From Rhizobiaceae bacterium (GTDB taxonomy: Bacteria; Pseudomonadota; Alphaproteobacteria; Rhizobiales; Rhizobiaceae): a DNA stretch of 64,000 nt. Below the pieces are notes generated by a model. That model searched no databases and had not been told where the DNA came from. It worked only from the letters and a program-made list of their open reading frames with translations. The stretch's first letter is position 1; the number at the start of each line of letters is the position of its first letter. The translations under genes were made by a program, and so were the position numbers. Positions 51,970 to 61,392 of the stretch are shown piece by piece. The stretch is taken from contig JAEPNK010000002.1 in the NCBI GenBank assembly GCA_017643495.1, positions 1,116,001-1,180,000 on the forward strand. Reading direction: 5' to 3'.

Positions 51970-53592
51970 ATGACTGATTCCTCCACGCCCACCGCCGCAG
52001 ACATGCTTGCACGTACACTGGCAAAAAACGGATGCAAGCGGGCTTTCGGCATACCGGGTGGAGAAGTACTTGCGATCATTGATGCCCTGGATCGTGTGGG
52101 AATAGAGTTTGTTCTGGTCAAGCATGAGAACTCGGCTGGCTTCATGGCAGAGGGAGCATGGCATGCTGACGGGTTTCCTCCTGTCTTGATTGCCACGATT
52201 GGTCCGGGCGTAGCAAATGCCGTTAACGTTGTGGCAAATGCCATGCAGGACCGGGTACCGATGTTGTTTATCTCGGGCTGTGTCGACACGGCCGAAGCAG
52301 AAAGCTACACCCACCAGGTTTTCGACCATACCCAGTTGCTTCGCCCTGTTACAAAAGCCTGTTTTACAGGAACAACCTCAACATGCGGCCTGATTACCCA
52401 GAAAGCGATAACCATCGCACAGGAACCACAGGCAGGTCCTGTTTTCCTCGATATTCCTGTTTCCGTTGCAGAGGCTCCGTCAACCGAAACCGCCAGCCCG
52501 TCGATGTCTCCCCTTCCCCTGACGGCACCCATTACGGATGACAATTTCAAGGCCGCAGCAAAAAGCCTGCAAGCTGCGAAAAACCCCGTTGCCATTGCCG
52601 GAGTGGATGCGGTTAACGAACATGCAGGCCCCGCCATTGATGCATTTTGCCGAAAACATCACATCCCCCTGATCACGCCATACAAGGGCAAGGGGCTGAT
52701 TGACGAAAATGATGAACTGGTAATCTGCGGTGCCGGGCTTTCACCAAAAGCCGACCGTATTCTCATGCCCGCCCTGGAAAATTCCGACTGCATCCTGCTG
52801 CTCGGCTATGATCCTATTGAAATGCGGGCCGGCTGGCGCAATCCGTGGGACGAAAACAAGGCAGTAATCGAGATTACCCCTATCGCGCGCACCCACGGCA
52901 TGCACCATGTCAGCCACACCATTCGGTCATCACTGATCCCTGCGCTGGACGCACTGGACCAACAAGTCACCACCACCAGGAAATCAGTCAATCCGGACAT
53001 GCTGGAAATACGCAAGCAACTTGCCGAAGCCTTCACTCCTGTGTCTGAATTCGGGCCGGACCGGGTATATGCAACCCTTCGCGAGGCATTGCCGGCAGAA
53101 ACCGTGGCAACGGTGGACAGCGGAGCGCATCGCATCCTGTTGAGCCAGATGTGGAAATGCCCTTCACCACGGACACTGTTGCAATCAACGGCTTTGTGTA
53201 CGATGGCCTGTGCAGTTCCGATAGCTGCGGGATACAAGCATGCAAGTCCACAAACCCCGGTGATTGCCTTCGTCGGCGATGCCGGGCTTGAAATGGGACT
53301 GGGTGAACTGGCAACCCTGCGCGAACACAAGATCCCGATTATCATTTGCGTTCTTGTGGATGAAAGCCTGACACTCATCGAGATGAAACAGCGCGCATCC
53401 CAGAGACCGAATGTCGGTGTCGACTTTACCGGCTCCGACTTCCCGACTGTCGCCAATGCATTGGGTGGGCATGGTGTCTGGGTCGACAATGTCGAAACAT
53501 TGAAAGAGGAAACCGCTGCCGCATTGAACCGCGAAACCTTCACACTGCTCGCTTGCCGGATTGGACGGCGTGCTTACGAAGGGCAGTTCTGA
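51970..53592 (+). CDS. ThDP-dependent enzyme, acetolactate synthase-like
   Basis: A 540-residue protein with the three-domain ThDP fold: N-terminal pyrimidine-binding domain with the catalytic Glu in KHENSAGFMAEG, central dinucleotide-like domain, and C-terminal ThDP-pyrophosphate domain with the metal motif read as GDA(x24)VD in place of the usual GDG...NN. The family includes acetolactate synthase, benzoylformate decarboxylase and several lyases; the substrate cannot be told. GGGAG precedes ATG 51970. There is no small regulatory subunit gene. It is divergent from the radical SAM operon. Confidence 0.88.
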   Translation: MTDSSTPTAADMLARTLAKNGCKRAFGIPGGEVLAIIDALDRVGIEFVLVKHENSAGFMAEGAWHADGFPPVLIATIGPGVANAVNVVANAMQDRVPMLFISGCVDTAEAESYTHQVFDHTQLLRPVTKACFTGTTSTCGLITQKAITIAQEPQAGPVFLDIPVSVAEAPSTETASPSMSPLPLTAPITDDNFKAAAKSLQAAKNPVAIAGVDAVNEHAGPAIDAFCRKHHIPLITPYKGKGLIDENDELVICGAGLSPKADRILMPALENSDCILLLGYDPIEMRAGWRNPWDENKAVIEITPIARTHGMHHVSHTIRSSLIPALDALDQQVTTTRKSVNPDMLEIRKQLAEAFTPVSEFGPDRVYATLREALPAETVATVDSGAHRILLSQMWKCPSPRTLLQSTALCTMACAVPIAAGYKHASPQTPVIAFVGDAGLEMGLGELATLREHKIPIIICVLVDESLTLIEMKQRASQRPNVGVDFTGSDFPTVANALGGHGVWVDNVETLKEETAAALNRETFTLLACRIGRRAYEGQF

Positions 53593-53643
53593 ACGGTCAT
53601 ACCCGCAGGGTTTACGGGCGATCTGCCCAACAGGTCGTCCGGT

Positions 53644-54843
53644 TCATATGCCCAGGCGTTTCTTCGTAATCACTGCCAGGCTGCTTCCGGCGAACGCCGA
53701 CACAGCCCATGCCCAGCCATGCGCACTGCCGGAAATCAGGCCTCCAAGATAGGCGCCAATATTGCAACCATAGGCAAGTCTTGCGCCATATCCCATCAAC
53801 AACCCGCCCAGGATTGCGGTGACAATCTCGACCCGCCGGAGGGAAAAGACCGGACGCCATCGCGCCGCCAAGGCTGCTGCAGCCATGGCTCCGGCCATGA
53901 TACCGAAATTCATGACCGAGGTCGCGTTGTAGAAGACACTGTTTTCAACAGACCACCTGCGCCCGCCGGACCAATAGGGGTAGGAATAGATGTCAAACCC
54001 TGCAAGATCGGCCATCTTCGCTCCCCAAAGTGCGAAGGCGGAAGTGATGCCCCATGGCCGCCCCAGGACAAGTAGCGTCAGTATTGATACAAGCGCAATG
54101 ACAACAGCGCCGGTGAGTGGGGACCAGGGACCACGCAGGAGTGAACCGGTCGGTTGTGATTGTTCAACTTCGCCATGAAGCTTTCTTTCCCGCCGTATCG
54201 TATACCACCCGATGGTAAACAAGACGGCTGACAGGACAAGATATGCCTGAAGTGGACCCAGACTTGTAACCATCGACCATGCGCGAAACCGCGGTAATGC
54301 ATTCCACCAATGCAAATGGATTGAACCCAGCAGTGACCCGAAAATGAAAAACGCCAGAGTGATGCACATTCTGGTGCTCCCGCCTCCAGCAACATACAGC
54401 GTACCGGAACCACACCCGCCGCCAAACTGCATGCCGTAGCCGAACATGAAAGCACCCGCCAGTATGCCGACACCAACCGGCGCGACAAACCCTCCGGTCC
54501 GCAACGTGGCCCCCTCCCCGAAAAGCGCAGCAGGGAGTTCGACATATTGGCCATAGGCAATGAGCGGAAATGAAACAGCGCTGACCAGCAGGATGAGCAG
54601 GAACTGGTATCTCAATCCCGCTCCCCGCCCCTCGGTGACAATCCGGCGCCATCCGGAAGTGAAGCCGAAAGATGCATGATAGAGCGCAAACCCCGCCAAG
54701 CCACCCAACAAGACCGCCATTGCCTGTTTGCTGCCCGCAATACTCAAGGCAGCAATCAAAACAGCAACAAAAAGCAGAACTGACACCAGAACTGGAGTAA
54801 CCGGTATCTTTTGTTTTTCACCCTGTGCGACCGAGACAGTCAT
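53644..54843 (-). CDS. YeeE/YedE family sulfur-compound transporter
   Basis: A 399-residue membrane protein with about nine or ten helices and the two pore motifs of the YeeE/YedE family: GMQFGGGCGSGTLY and GARLAYGCNIGAYLGG, each with a conserved Cys. Family members import thiosulfate or related sulfur compounds; some are linked to selenium metabolism. This one is the full-length form with both halves fused. It converges with the ThDP enzyme gene and its promoter must lie in the 253-base gap to the TPR gene. Confidence 0.88.
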   Translation of the reverse strand: MTVSVAQGEKQKIPVTPVLVSVLLFVAVLIAALSIAGSKQAMAVLLGGLAGFALYHASFGFTSGWRRIVTEGRGAGLRYQFLLILLVSAVSFPLIAYGQYVELPAALFGEGATLRTGGFVAPVGVGILAGAFMFGYGMQFGGGCGSGTLYVAGGGSTRMCITLAFFIFGSLLGSIHLHWWNALPRFRAWSMVTSLGPLQAYLVLSAVLFTIGWYTIRRERKLHGEVEQSQPTGSLLRGPWSPLTGAVVIALVSILTLLVLGRPWGITSAFALWGAKMADLAGFDIYSYPYWSGGRRWSVENSVFYNATSVMNFGIMAGAMAAAALAARWRPVFSLRRVEIVTAILGGLLMGYGARLAYGCNIGAYLGGLISGSAHGWAWAVSAFAGSSLAVITKKRLGI

Positions 54844-55096
54844 GCACTTCCATTCATAATCCGTTCAGGGAAAATCGCATAATCCATACCATGTTTCCAT
54901 CGCAGGAAGGTAGTCGCGACACCGTCTGTTCAACACAGTGTGAAATGAAACAATTTGTCATTCACGCACAATTGAAAGTCGGCGCACAGGCGTTACTTCT
55001 AAACAAGAATGGAAGTTGGTATTCAATCAAATTGAACATATCGCAAGAATGCGCAGTACCGGTTACGGGCGCCGGCAGCGCTGAGGGAGACACTGA

Positions 55097-56488
55097 ATGA
55101 CCCATCAGGACATGTTTGGCTGTGAAACCAGCGTAGCCAATGCAGAGGCGTTGGCAGCTTGGAACCGCACGGTTCACGGCTTTCTCGCCCATGCCGCATG
55201 GACAGGTGAAACATTGGGAAAAGCCTTGGCCAGCGATCAGCGGTTTGCCCTTGGCCATGCCTGTAAAGGACTGTTCTCCCTGCTTTTGGGAAGGCGTGAA
55301 CTTCATGCTGTAGCTCGTGATGCATATCGTACCGCAATCGAAATCGACCATGAGAATGCGGTAACCCGGCGCGAACGCCATTACATTGAAGCTCTTGGAG
55401 CATGGATTGAAGGAAGTCCCCGTCGCGCCATTGCATGCATGGGCAAGGTGCTGGAAAGCTTTCCCCATGATGCATTGGCCATGAAGCTTGATCATGCCAT
55501 TCGTTTCATGCTGGGCGACAGCAAGGGGATGCGCAAGGCGCTCGAACAATTGACCGGCACCTACCGAAACGGGCATGTTGCCGAAGGCTATTTCAACGGT
55601 TGTTATGCATTTACACTGGAAGAAACGGGCGAATACAGGCTCGCGGAAGAGCATGGTCGAAAGGCGCTCGAACTAAGCCCGGATGACGCATGGGGCTTCC
55701 ATGCCGTTCAACATGTTTTTGACATGACAGCCCGTGCAGAAGAAGGCCTTGCCTGGACAGAAGGCAAGGACGAAGCATGGCAGCATTGCAACAATTTCCG
55801 TTACCACGTCCACTGGCACAACGCCCTGCTGCACTTGGACCTTGGTCATCACGACCGTGTTCTCTCGCTTTATGATACACAAATCCGCCAGGACAAGACC
55901 GATGATTATCGTGACATAGCCAATGCAACTTCAATCTTGCTGCGGCTTGAGTTTGACGGGGTGCATGTGGGAAATCGCTGGGACGAACTGGCCAATCTCG
56001 CTTCAGCCAGAACACAGGATCATTGCGTTGCCTTTGCAGACCTCCATTACATGATGGCGCTTTGCAACGGGCCGGACGAAACAGCGGCCACAAACCTGCT
56101 TTCCAGCATGCAGTCGATTGGCGAGAAACGCCACAATGACGAGATGCAGGCAATAGTCCATCAGCCGGGCCTGCTCGCGGCAACCGGCCTTGAAGCATTC
56201 CGCGACCACAATTTTGAACTGGCCTATAACTGTCTTTCCAAAGCCCGCCCGGAACTCCAGAGCATTGGCGGAAGCCATGCCCAACGTGACGTGTTTGAAC
56301 GGCTGGCCATCGAATCCGCCCTTCGCGGCGGATTGACATCCCAGGCTCGCGGATTGTTGCGTGAACGTGATTTGCATCGCGGACACCGTGATGGCTATTC
56401 ACAGAGCCGGTGGGCAGCGCTGGAAGGGCTGAACAGTACTTCCGGAAACACCATTGATCATGTTGTTGCGGACAGGCACGTTGCCTGA
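55097..56488 (+). CDS. TPR protein resembling TTC38
   Basis: A 463-residue soluble protein with a helical-repeat layout over its length. Segments such as FALGHACKGLFSLLLGRRELHAVARDAY, HYIEALGAWIEGSPRRAIACMGKVLESFPHDALAMKLDHAI and DAWGFHAVQHVFDMTARAEEGLAW match the TTC38 family, which is shared by bacteria and animals and lacks a defined function. GGGAGACACTGA precedes the ATG. There is no signal peptide. It precedes the OpgC-like gene by 59 bases on the same strand. Confidence 0.82.
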   Translation: MTHQDMFGCETSVANAEALAAWNRTVHGFLAHAAWTGETLGKALASDQRFALGHACKGLFSLLLGRRELHAVARDAYRTAIEIDHENAVTRRERHYIEALGAWIEGSPRRAIACMGKVLESFPHDALAMKLDHAIRFMLGDSKGMRKALEQLTGTYRNGHVAEGYFNGCYAFTLEETGEYRLAEEHGRKALELSPDDAWGFHAVQHVFDMTARAEEGLAWTEGKDEAWQHCNNFRYHVHWHNALLHLDLGHHDRVLSLYDTQIRQDKTDDYRDIANATSILLRLEFDGVHVGNRWDELANLASARTQDHCVAFADLHYMMALCNGPDETAATNLLSSMQSIGEKRHNDEMQAIVHQPGLLAATGLEAFRDHNFELAYNCLSKARPELQSIGGSHAQRDVFERLAIESALRGGLTSQARGLLRERDLHRGHRDGYSQSRWAALEGLNSTSGNTIDHVVADRHVA

Positions 56489-56547
56489 TAATCACCTGTC
56501 ACAGAATCTGACCGGACCATGATGCCTGGCAGTCATGGAATACGAAT

Positions 56548-57933
56548 TTGAACCAGACCACCCCAACGACACCTTCCGTTGCTCCACGCAAACGTGACCC
56601 GCGGCTCGATTTTTTTCGCGGGATCGGCATGTTCATCATTTTCATGGCCCACATGCCGGGAAATTTCTTTACCCTTTACATTCCCGCCCGTTTTGGCTGG
56701 TCCGATGCCACGGAAATCTTTGTTTTCTGCTCCGGCATGGCTTCCGCTATAGCCTTTGGAAAGATCTTCGAGACCACCGGTTGGCTGGTCGGAACCATGC
56801 GTATCCTGCACCGGATGTGGCAGGTTTACTGGGCACATATCGGCGTGTTTTTTGTGATTCTCGCCCTTGTTATCCTGCAAACGTGGGCTTCGGGGACAGG
56901 AGTCCTGTGTTTTTATGACGGAAGCAGGCTCTGCGGTTCACCGGAAACCGGCCCCGCCTGGGATTATGTTGGCAGGCTCAACATCATACATGTTTTTCAG
57001 GAAGTTGGCGGCAGTTCGCCAATGCAGAATTTCCTCGGAATCATGACTCTGACCTGGGTACCGAACCTTTTTGACATTCTGCCCATGTACATTGTCATTC
57101 TGGCATTGATTCCTGTCGTGATGGCACTGCGCCAAGCCAATGATTATGCCCCGTTTGTATTCATCATATTGCTGTGGCTCATTGCCCAGGACTGGTTGAT
57201 GAAGTCGCTGGGTTTCAGTGGCGGCATTGATCTTCCGGCAGAACCCTGGTCAGACCGTACATGGTTCTTCAACCCCTTTGCATGGCAACTTGTATTCTTT
57301 ACCGGATTTGCCTTGATGAAGGGCTGGCTGCCAAAACCCCCGGTTCTCAAGCCGTTGATCCTTATTGCCATTGCCTACGTTGTGATCACCATTCCCTACG
57401 CATTCTGGGGCATACACAATGACGAGGCCTTCCAGCCTTCCGTATATGGCCCGACAATCGATTTTTCCTGGGCAGGAATTACCGAGTTCCGCGATGTCAC
57501 AGAACATCTGCGGCAAAAATCCGACTTCGGTATTTTCCGGTACATCCATTTTCTCTGTCTGGCCTACCTGTTCTGGATTCTGGCCGGAGAAAACGGTCGC
57601 AACCTGGAATTTCGTGGAAGTGTTGGACGCCGGCTTGTGAAAGTTGTTCACAAGGTTGGTCAGCAGTCACTGGCAACATTCATGGGCGGGCTGGTTATCG
57701 GCAGGTTCTGTGGCTTTGTGCTGGATGTGATCAACAGCGACCTTGGTAGCCACATTTTCGGTCAGGATACGCTCCTTGCGTGGTGGTTCAACTGGATACC
57801 GATGACACTCGTTAACCTGGCCGGTATGGCTGGCATGGTTGCCATTGCCTATCTGGTGGCATGGTTGAAGAAAACCCCGTGGAAACCCAAGACCGCGACT
57901 ACTGCTGAACCTGTCAGGGCGACCGCGATTTGA
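56548..57933 (+). CDS. OpgC-like membrane acyltransferase
   Basis: A 461-residue inner-membrane protein with about ten helices in the OpgC pattern: RDPRLDFFRGIGMFIIFMAHMPGNFF at the start, FVFCSGMASAIAFG, and a late QQSLATFMGGLVIGRF. OpgC transfers succinyl groups to periplasmic glucans; relatives acylate other envelope glycans. No opgG/H gene is nearby. The only start that retains the conserved N-terminus is TTG 56548, with a weak ribosome site. Confidence 0.85.
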   Translation: MNQTTPTTPSVAPRKRDPRLDFFRGIGMFIIFMAHMPGNFFTLYIPARFGWSDATEIFVFCSGMASAIAFGKIFETTGWLVGTMRILHRMWQVYWAHIGVFFVILALVILQTWASGTGVLCFYDGSRLCGSPETGPAWDYVGRLNIIHVFQEVGGSSPMQNFLGIMTLTWVPNLFDILPMYIVILALIPVVMALRQANDYAPFVFIILLWLIAQDWLMKSLGFSGGIDLPAEPWSDRTWFFNPFAWQLVFFTGFALMKGWLPKPPVLKPLILIAIAYVVITIPYAFWGIHNDEAFQPSVYGPTIDFSWAGITEFRDVTEHLRQKSDFGIFRYIHFLCLAYLFWILAGENGRNLEFRGSVGRRLVKVVHKVGQQSLATFMGGLVIGRFCGFVLDVINSDLGSHIFGQDTLLAWWFNWIPMTLVNLAGMAGMVAIAYLVAWLKKTPWKPKTATTAEPVRATAI

Positions 57934-57946
57934 CCGTCGGTCCCAA

Positions 57947-58981
57947 TTATCCGGGTACAAGAAAGACCTTGCCGTGATTTGCCCCTGCCAGGGCGGCTGG
58001 CAGTTTTTCATGCGCCTCGGACAAGGGTATCTTTGCGGCAATATCTGTCTGCCATTTCCCTGAAGCAAACATCTGCTGAACCTTCATCCCTGCCGATGTC
58101 AGCACTTCACCGGTTTGCTCGCCCATCCATTTGGACAACCAGAACCCTTCGACTTTCTTGTCCATGAAGATGAACTGGCCCATCTGGTTCAAAACGGGGT
58201 TTTCAGATGACAGCTTGCCGTAAACAATCCAGCGTGCGCGCACAGGCATGGCGCTGAACAGGTCTGAAGACACCTGATCAGCAACAGCATCGAGCATGAC
58301 ACGGGGTTTGAGCTCCGCTATCAGCCTTTTCATCTCATCGTCAAATTCCTGCCCTTCGCTGTTCAGCGCATGCACGCAGGAAAATTTCGACAGGGATGCC
58401 ACATGCTCATCACGTCGGACGATGGAAATTACCGGCATGTTGTCTTCTTCGGCCAAACCCGCAATGAGTTTGCATAGCTGGCTTGCCGCAGCCGTCATGA
58501 TGAATGCCGAATTGCCCCCTGCCTTTGCTTCCTCATACATCGCGATTGCCGTCATTGGATTGACAAGCAGGGCTGCTGCATCTTCATCACGTACCTGGTC
58601 AATGACCGGAACACAGGCTGAGATGTCAGCTATTGCGTAATCTGCCCACACTCCGGAAGCAGAAGCAAAGAAGCCCACTCTTTTTCCGACAAGGTCTGTG
58701 CCTCCCTCACCTGCCTTGACCACTTCACCAACGCCTTCAAATCCGGCTGGCACACCCTTGCGTCTGGCAACCCCATACTCACCCTTGATATAATGCAGGT
58801 CGGAAGGATTGATGCTTGCCATGGTCACCCGGATCAACACCTGGCCATCACCGGGTTGGGGAACAGGCAATTCAGAAAATCCTACATACGGATCAAGCGC
58901 CTCGATTGACGGTCCTTCACTGGTTCCGGAAAAACCGTCTTCTTTCAAAACAAGGCCATGCATGGTTGCCGGGATAGTCAT
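57947..58981 (-). CDS. MDR superfamily zinc-type/quinone oxidoreductase-like protein
   Basis: A 344-residue medium-chain dehydrogenase/reductase: GroES-like N-terminal domain (DGQVLIRVTMASINPSDLHYIKGEYG, VPAGFEGVGEVVKAG) and a Rossmann domain in which the usual GxGxxG turn is replaced (IMTAAASQLCKLIAGLAEE). No structural or catalytic zinc cysteines are visible, so it is probably an NADPH-dependent enoyl or quinone reductase. ATG 58981 overlaps the stop of the preceding gene (ATGA). Third gene of an acyl-CoA dehydrogenase operon. Confidence 0.85.
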   Translation of the reverse strand: MTIPATMHGLVLKEDGFSGTSEGPSIEALDPYVGFSELPVPQPGDGQVLIRVTMASINPSDLHYIKGEYGVARRKGVPAGFEGVGEVVKAGEGGTDLVGKRVGFFASASGVWADYAIADISACVPVIDQVRDEDAAALLVNPMTAIAMYEEAKAGGNSAFIMTAAASQLCKLIAGLAEEDNMPVISIVRRDEHVASLSKFSCVHALNSEGQEFDDEMKRLIAELKPRVMLDAVADQVSSDLFSAMPVRARWIVYGKLSSENPVLNQMGQFIFMDKKVEGFWLSKWMGEQTGEVLTSAGMKVQQMFASGKWQTDIAAKIPLSEAHEKLPAALAGANHGKVFLVPG

Positions 58982-59958
58982 CTGCTCTGGCCCGGGATGA
59001 GAACAACCTTGCCGCTTGCCTTGCGATCATGAATATGGGTCAGTGCATCAACTGCCTCAGCAAGTTCAAACGGCTGTTCGACATGCGGCTTTATCGAACC
59101 GTCTGAATACCATCCAAACAGCTCTTTCATGTTCTTGGCATAAACCTCAGGTTCACGGCGAATGAAATCACCCCAAAACACCCCGACAATGCTCGATCCT
59201 TTTACCAATGCCAGATTTACAGGAAATTTCGGAATCTCGCCGTCAGCAAACCCGACGACCAAGAGGCGACCACCCCAGTTGATCGCTCGGGAACAGGCAT
59301 GAAATGCATCTCCGCCGACCACATCAAAGATCACATCAGCACCCTTGCCTTGCGTCGCAGCCTTCAACTCTTCCTTCAGATTGTCATAGGAAAGTGTGAT
59401 GTCTGCGCCATTGTCCTTGCAGATCGCCCGTTTTTCTTCGGTCGAGGCAATGGCAATCACCCGCGCGCCCATTGCCTTGCCGATTTGAACTGCTGCAAGC
59501 CCGGTAAGACCCGATGCACCGGTAACAGCAAGCGTTTCGCCGGGCTGTAGTTCCGCGCGCTGCTTCAACGCATGATGGGAAGTGCCGTAACCACACATCA
59601 GGGCAGTCAGTTCAGCCGCATCGGCACCTTGCGGAGCAGGCATAACCGTTGCCTTGTCAACTTTTGCCAACTCGGCAAAGGCACCCAGCATGCAAACCGA
59701 AGCAACCCGGTCCCCCGGTTTCACATGCACTACCTTGTCACCAACAGCCTCGACAATACCGACAAGCTCCATGCCGGGAATGAACGGAGTTGGCGGCTTT
59801 ACCTGATACAAACCCTGCACAAGCAGACCGTCCGGGAAATTCACACCGATCGCCTCGGAACGGATGATGACGTCATCGCTACCCGGCTCGGGGTCAGGCT
59901 GGTTCTCGATTTCCAGGTTTCTGATCGGGCCGAATTCCTTGCAGACAACTGCGCGCAT
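58978..59958 (-). CDS. NADPH:quinone oxidoreductase-like MDR protein
   Basis: A 326-residue MDR protein of the quinone oxidoreductase type: MRAVVCKEFGPIRNLEIE, IGVNFPDGLLVQGLYQ, PFIPGMELVGIVEAVG, and a complete dinucleotide turn AVTGASGLTGLAAVQIGKAMGA followed by TLSYDNLKEELKAATQGKGADVIFDVVGGD. It lacks zinc ligands. It is likely to reduce an enoyl thioester or quinone with NADPH. ATG 59958 is preferred over GTG 59961. It follows the acyl-CoA dehydrogenase gene by 70 bases. Confidence 0.87.
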   Translation of the reverse strand: MRAVVCKEFGPIRNLEIENQPDPEPGSDDVIIRSEAIGVNFPDGLLVQGLYQVKPPTPFIPGMELVGIVEAVGDKVVHVKPGDRVASVCMLGAFAELAKVDKATVMPAPQGADAAELTALMCGYGTSHHALKQRAELQPGETLAVTGASGLTGLAAVQIGKAMGARVIAIASTEEKRAICKDNGADITLSYDNLKEELKAATQGKGADVIFDVVGGDAFHACSRAINWGGRLLVVGFADGEIPKFPVNLALVKGSSIVGVFWGDFIRREPEVYAKNMKELFGWYSDGSIKPHVEQPFELAEAVDALTHIHDRKASGKVVLIPGQSR

Positions 59959-60028
59959 CACTGTCTCCCTTTGAAGAGCTGTTCATGGCTGAATGAACCA
60001 GCCGAATGTGTTTTTTAAAGGCAGGGAC

Positions 60029-61297
60029 CTAGATTTTCTCTTGCGTGTACTTGCGCAATTCATTGCGGGCCACCTGTCTGCGATGCACCGCGTCAGGCCC
60101 GTCAGCAAGGCGCAACGTCCGCACATGGGTCCATGCCCTGGCAAGCGATGTGTCCTGTGAAATACCCTGTGCGCCATGCAATTGAACCGCTTCGTCTATC
60201 ACCTTGAGCGCCATGATCGGTGCAACCACCTTGATCTGCGAAATCCAGGGCGCAGCCGCACGCGGATCTCCCTGGTCCATCATCCAGGCAGCTTTCAGGC
60301 AGAGCAGGCGAGCCTGCTCTATTTCCATCCGGCAATTGGCAATGATGTCGAAGTTAGCACCCAGTTGGGCCAGTGGCTTGCCAAAAGCTTCCCTTCTCAG
60401 CGAGCGTTGGCACATGAGTTCCAGCGCCCTTTCAGCCTGTCCAATTGCCCGCATGCAATGGTGGATACGGCCTGGCCCGAGACGCCCCTGAGAAATCTCG
60501 AAACCGCGCCCTTCACCCAGCAACATGTTTTCCGCGGGAACGCGGACATCCTTGAAGCGGATATGCATGTGCCCGTGGGGAGCATCATCTTCTCCATAGA
60601 CATGCATTGGCCGCAGAATTTCGATGCCGGGTGTTTTGGCATCAACCACGATCTGGCTGTGCTGCTCATGTTTCGAACGGTTTTCATCAGGTGTGTGAAC
60701 CATGACGATATAGACAGCACATCGCGGATCTCCCGACCCCGATGCCCACCATTTCTCGCCGTTGAGGACATATTCATCACCATCCCTCACACACGACAGC
60801 GAAACATTGGTAGCATCCGAGGAAGCAACATCGGGTTCTGTCATCAGATAGGCGGAACGAATCTCTCCTTTCAGCAGCCGGGACAGCCATTTTTCCTTGA
60901 GTTCTTCTGTACCGTAACGCTCGAACACTTCCATGTTGCCGGTATCAGGCGCACTGCAGTTGAATACCTCTGCACCAAGATGCGCCTTGCCCATTTCCTC
61001 TGCCAGATAGGCATACTCAACGGTGGTTAGCCCATAACCGCGATCAGAGTCCGTCAACCAGAAATTCCACAGCCCCCGCTCCCTGGCCTTGGCCTTCAAT
61101 CCCTCAAGTATCTCGGATTGGCGAGCGGTGTATTCCCATCTCCCGCCCTTTTCCACCTCGGCCAGGAATTCTTCGTCAAGCGGTTGAATTTCCTCGCGAA
61201 TCATTCGGGCGACCTGCTCGTGTATGGGCTTCAGTCGCTCCGTCATGCCAAGGTCCATGCCCACCATGTGAGTGGAATTATTGTGTGATCCTGACAT
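60029..61297 (-). CDS. Acyl-CoA dehydrogenase
   Basis: A 422-residue flavoenzyme of the acyl-CoA dehydrogenase family, closest in feel to the ACAD10/11-type group. Features: AYLMTEPDVASSDATNVS (FAD/substrate loop), LNGEKWWASGSGD, RVPAENMLLGEGRGFEISQGRLGPGRIHH and the C-terminal helices ending in QLHGAQGISQDTSLARAWTHVRTLRLADGPDAVH. It oxidises an acyl-CoA to an enoyl-CoA. TGGAGAAAAAC precedes ATG 61297; the longer frame runs back over the divergent SDR gene. It heads a three-gene leftward operon. Confidence 0.92.
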   Translation of the reverse strand: MSGSHNNSTHMVGMDLGMTERLKPIHEQVARMIREEIQPLDEEFLAEVEKGGRWEYTARQSEILEGLKAKARERGLWNFWLTDSDRGYGLTTVEYAYLAEEMGKAHLGAEVFNCSAPDTGNMEVFERYGTEELKEKWLSRLLKGEIRSAYLMTEPDVASSDATNVSLSCVRDGDEYVLNGEKWWASGSGDPRCAVYIVMVHTPDENRSKHEQHSQIVVDAKTPGIEILRPMHVYGEDDAPHGHMHIRFKDVRVPAENMLLGEGRGFEISQGRLGPGRIHHCMRAIGQAERALELMCQRSLRREAFGKPLAQLGANFDIIANCRMEIEQARLLCLKAAWMMDQGDPRAAAPWISQIKVVAPIMALKVIDEAVQLHGAQGISQDTSLARAWTHVRTLRLADGPDAVHRRQVARNELRKYTQEKI

Positions 61298-61318
61298 GTT
61301 TTTCTCCAGATTATGCCC

Positions 61319-61334
61319 TTTACGAATACGTAAA
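61319..61334. promoter_or_regulatory. Palindrome in the acyl-CoA divergon
   Basis: TTTACG-AATA-CGTAAA is a perfect 6-4-6 inverted repeat in the 95-base gap between the acyl-CoA dehydrogenase (start 61297) and SDR (start 61393) genes. Being nearly central between two divergent starts, it is a good operator candidate for a TetR- or GntR-type regulator of both operons. No regulator gene is in the window. Confidence 0.55.
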
Positions 61335-61392
61335 AAAAAGAGCATTGTGTGCCCGACATTGTCAATCGGTAATCCCGTTCTGGAGGAGATTA

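Noticed and set aside
51970-53592. Naming the ThDP enzyme acetolactate synthase (ilvB)
   Set aside because: It lacks the paired small subunit and has GDA/VD in place of GDG/NN; many decarboxylases and lyases share the fold.
54891-55100. A 69-codon frame ending in an ATGA overlap with the TPR gene
   Set aside because: The overlap looks like coupling, but the peptide has no hydrophobic or domain character, no good ribosome site, and the TPR gene has its own ribosome site. Left unannotated.
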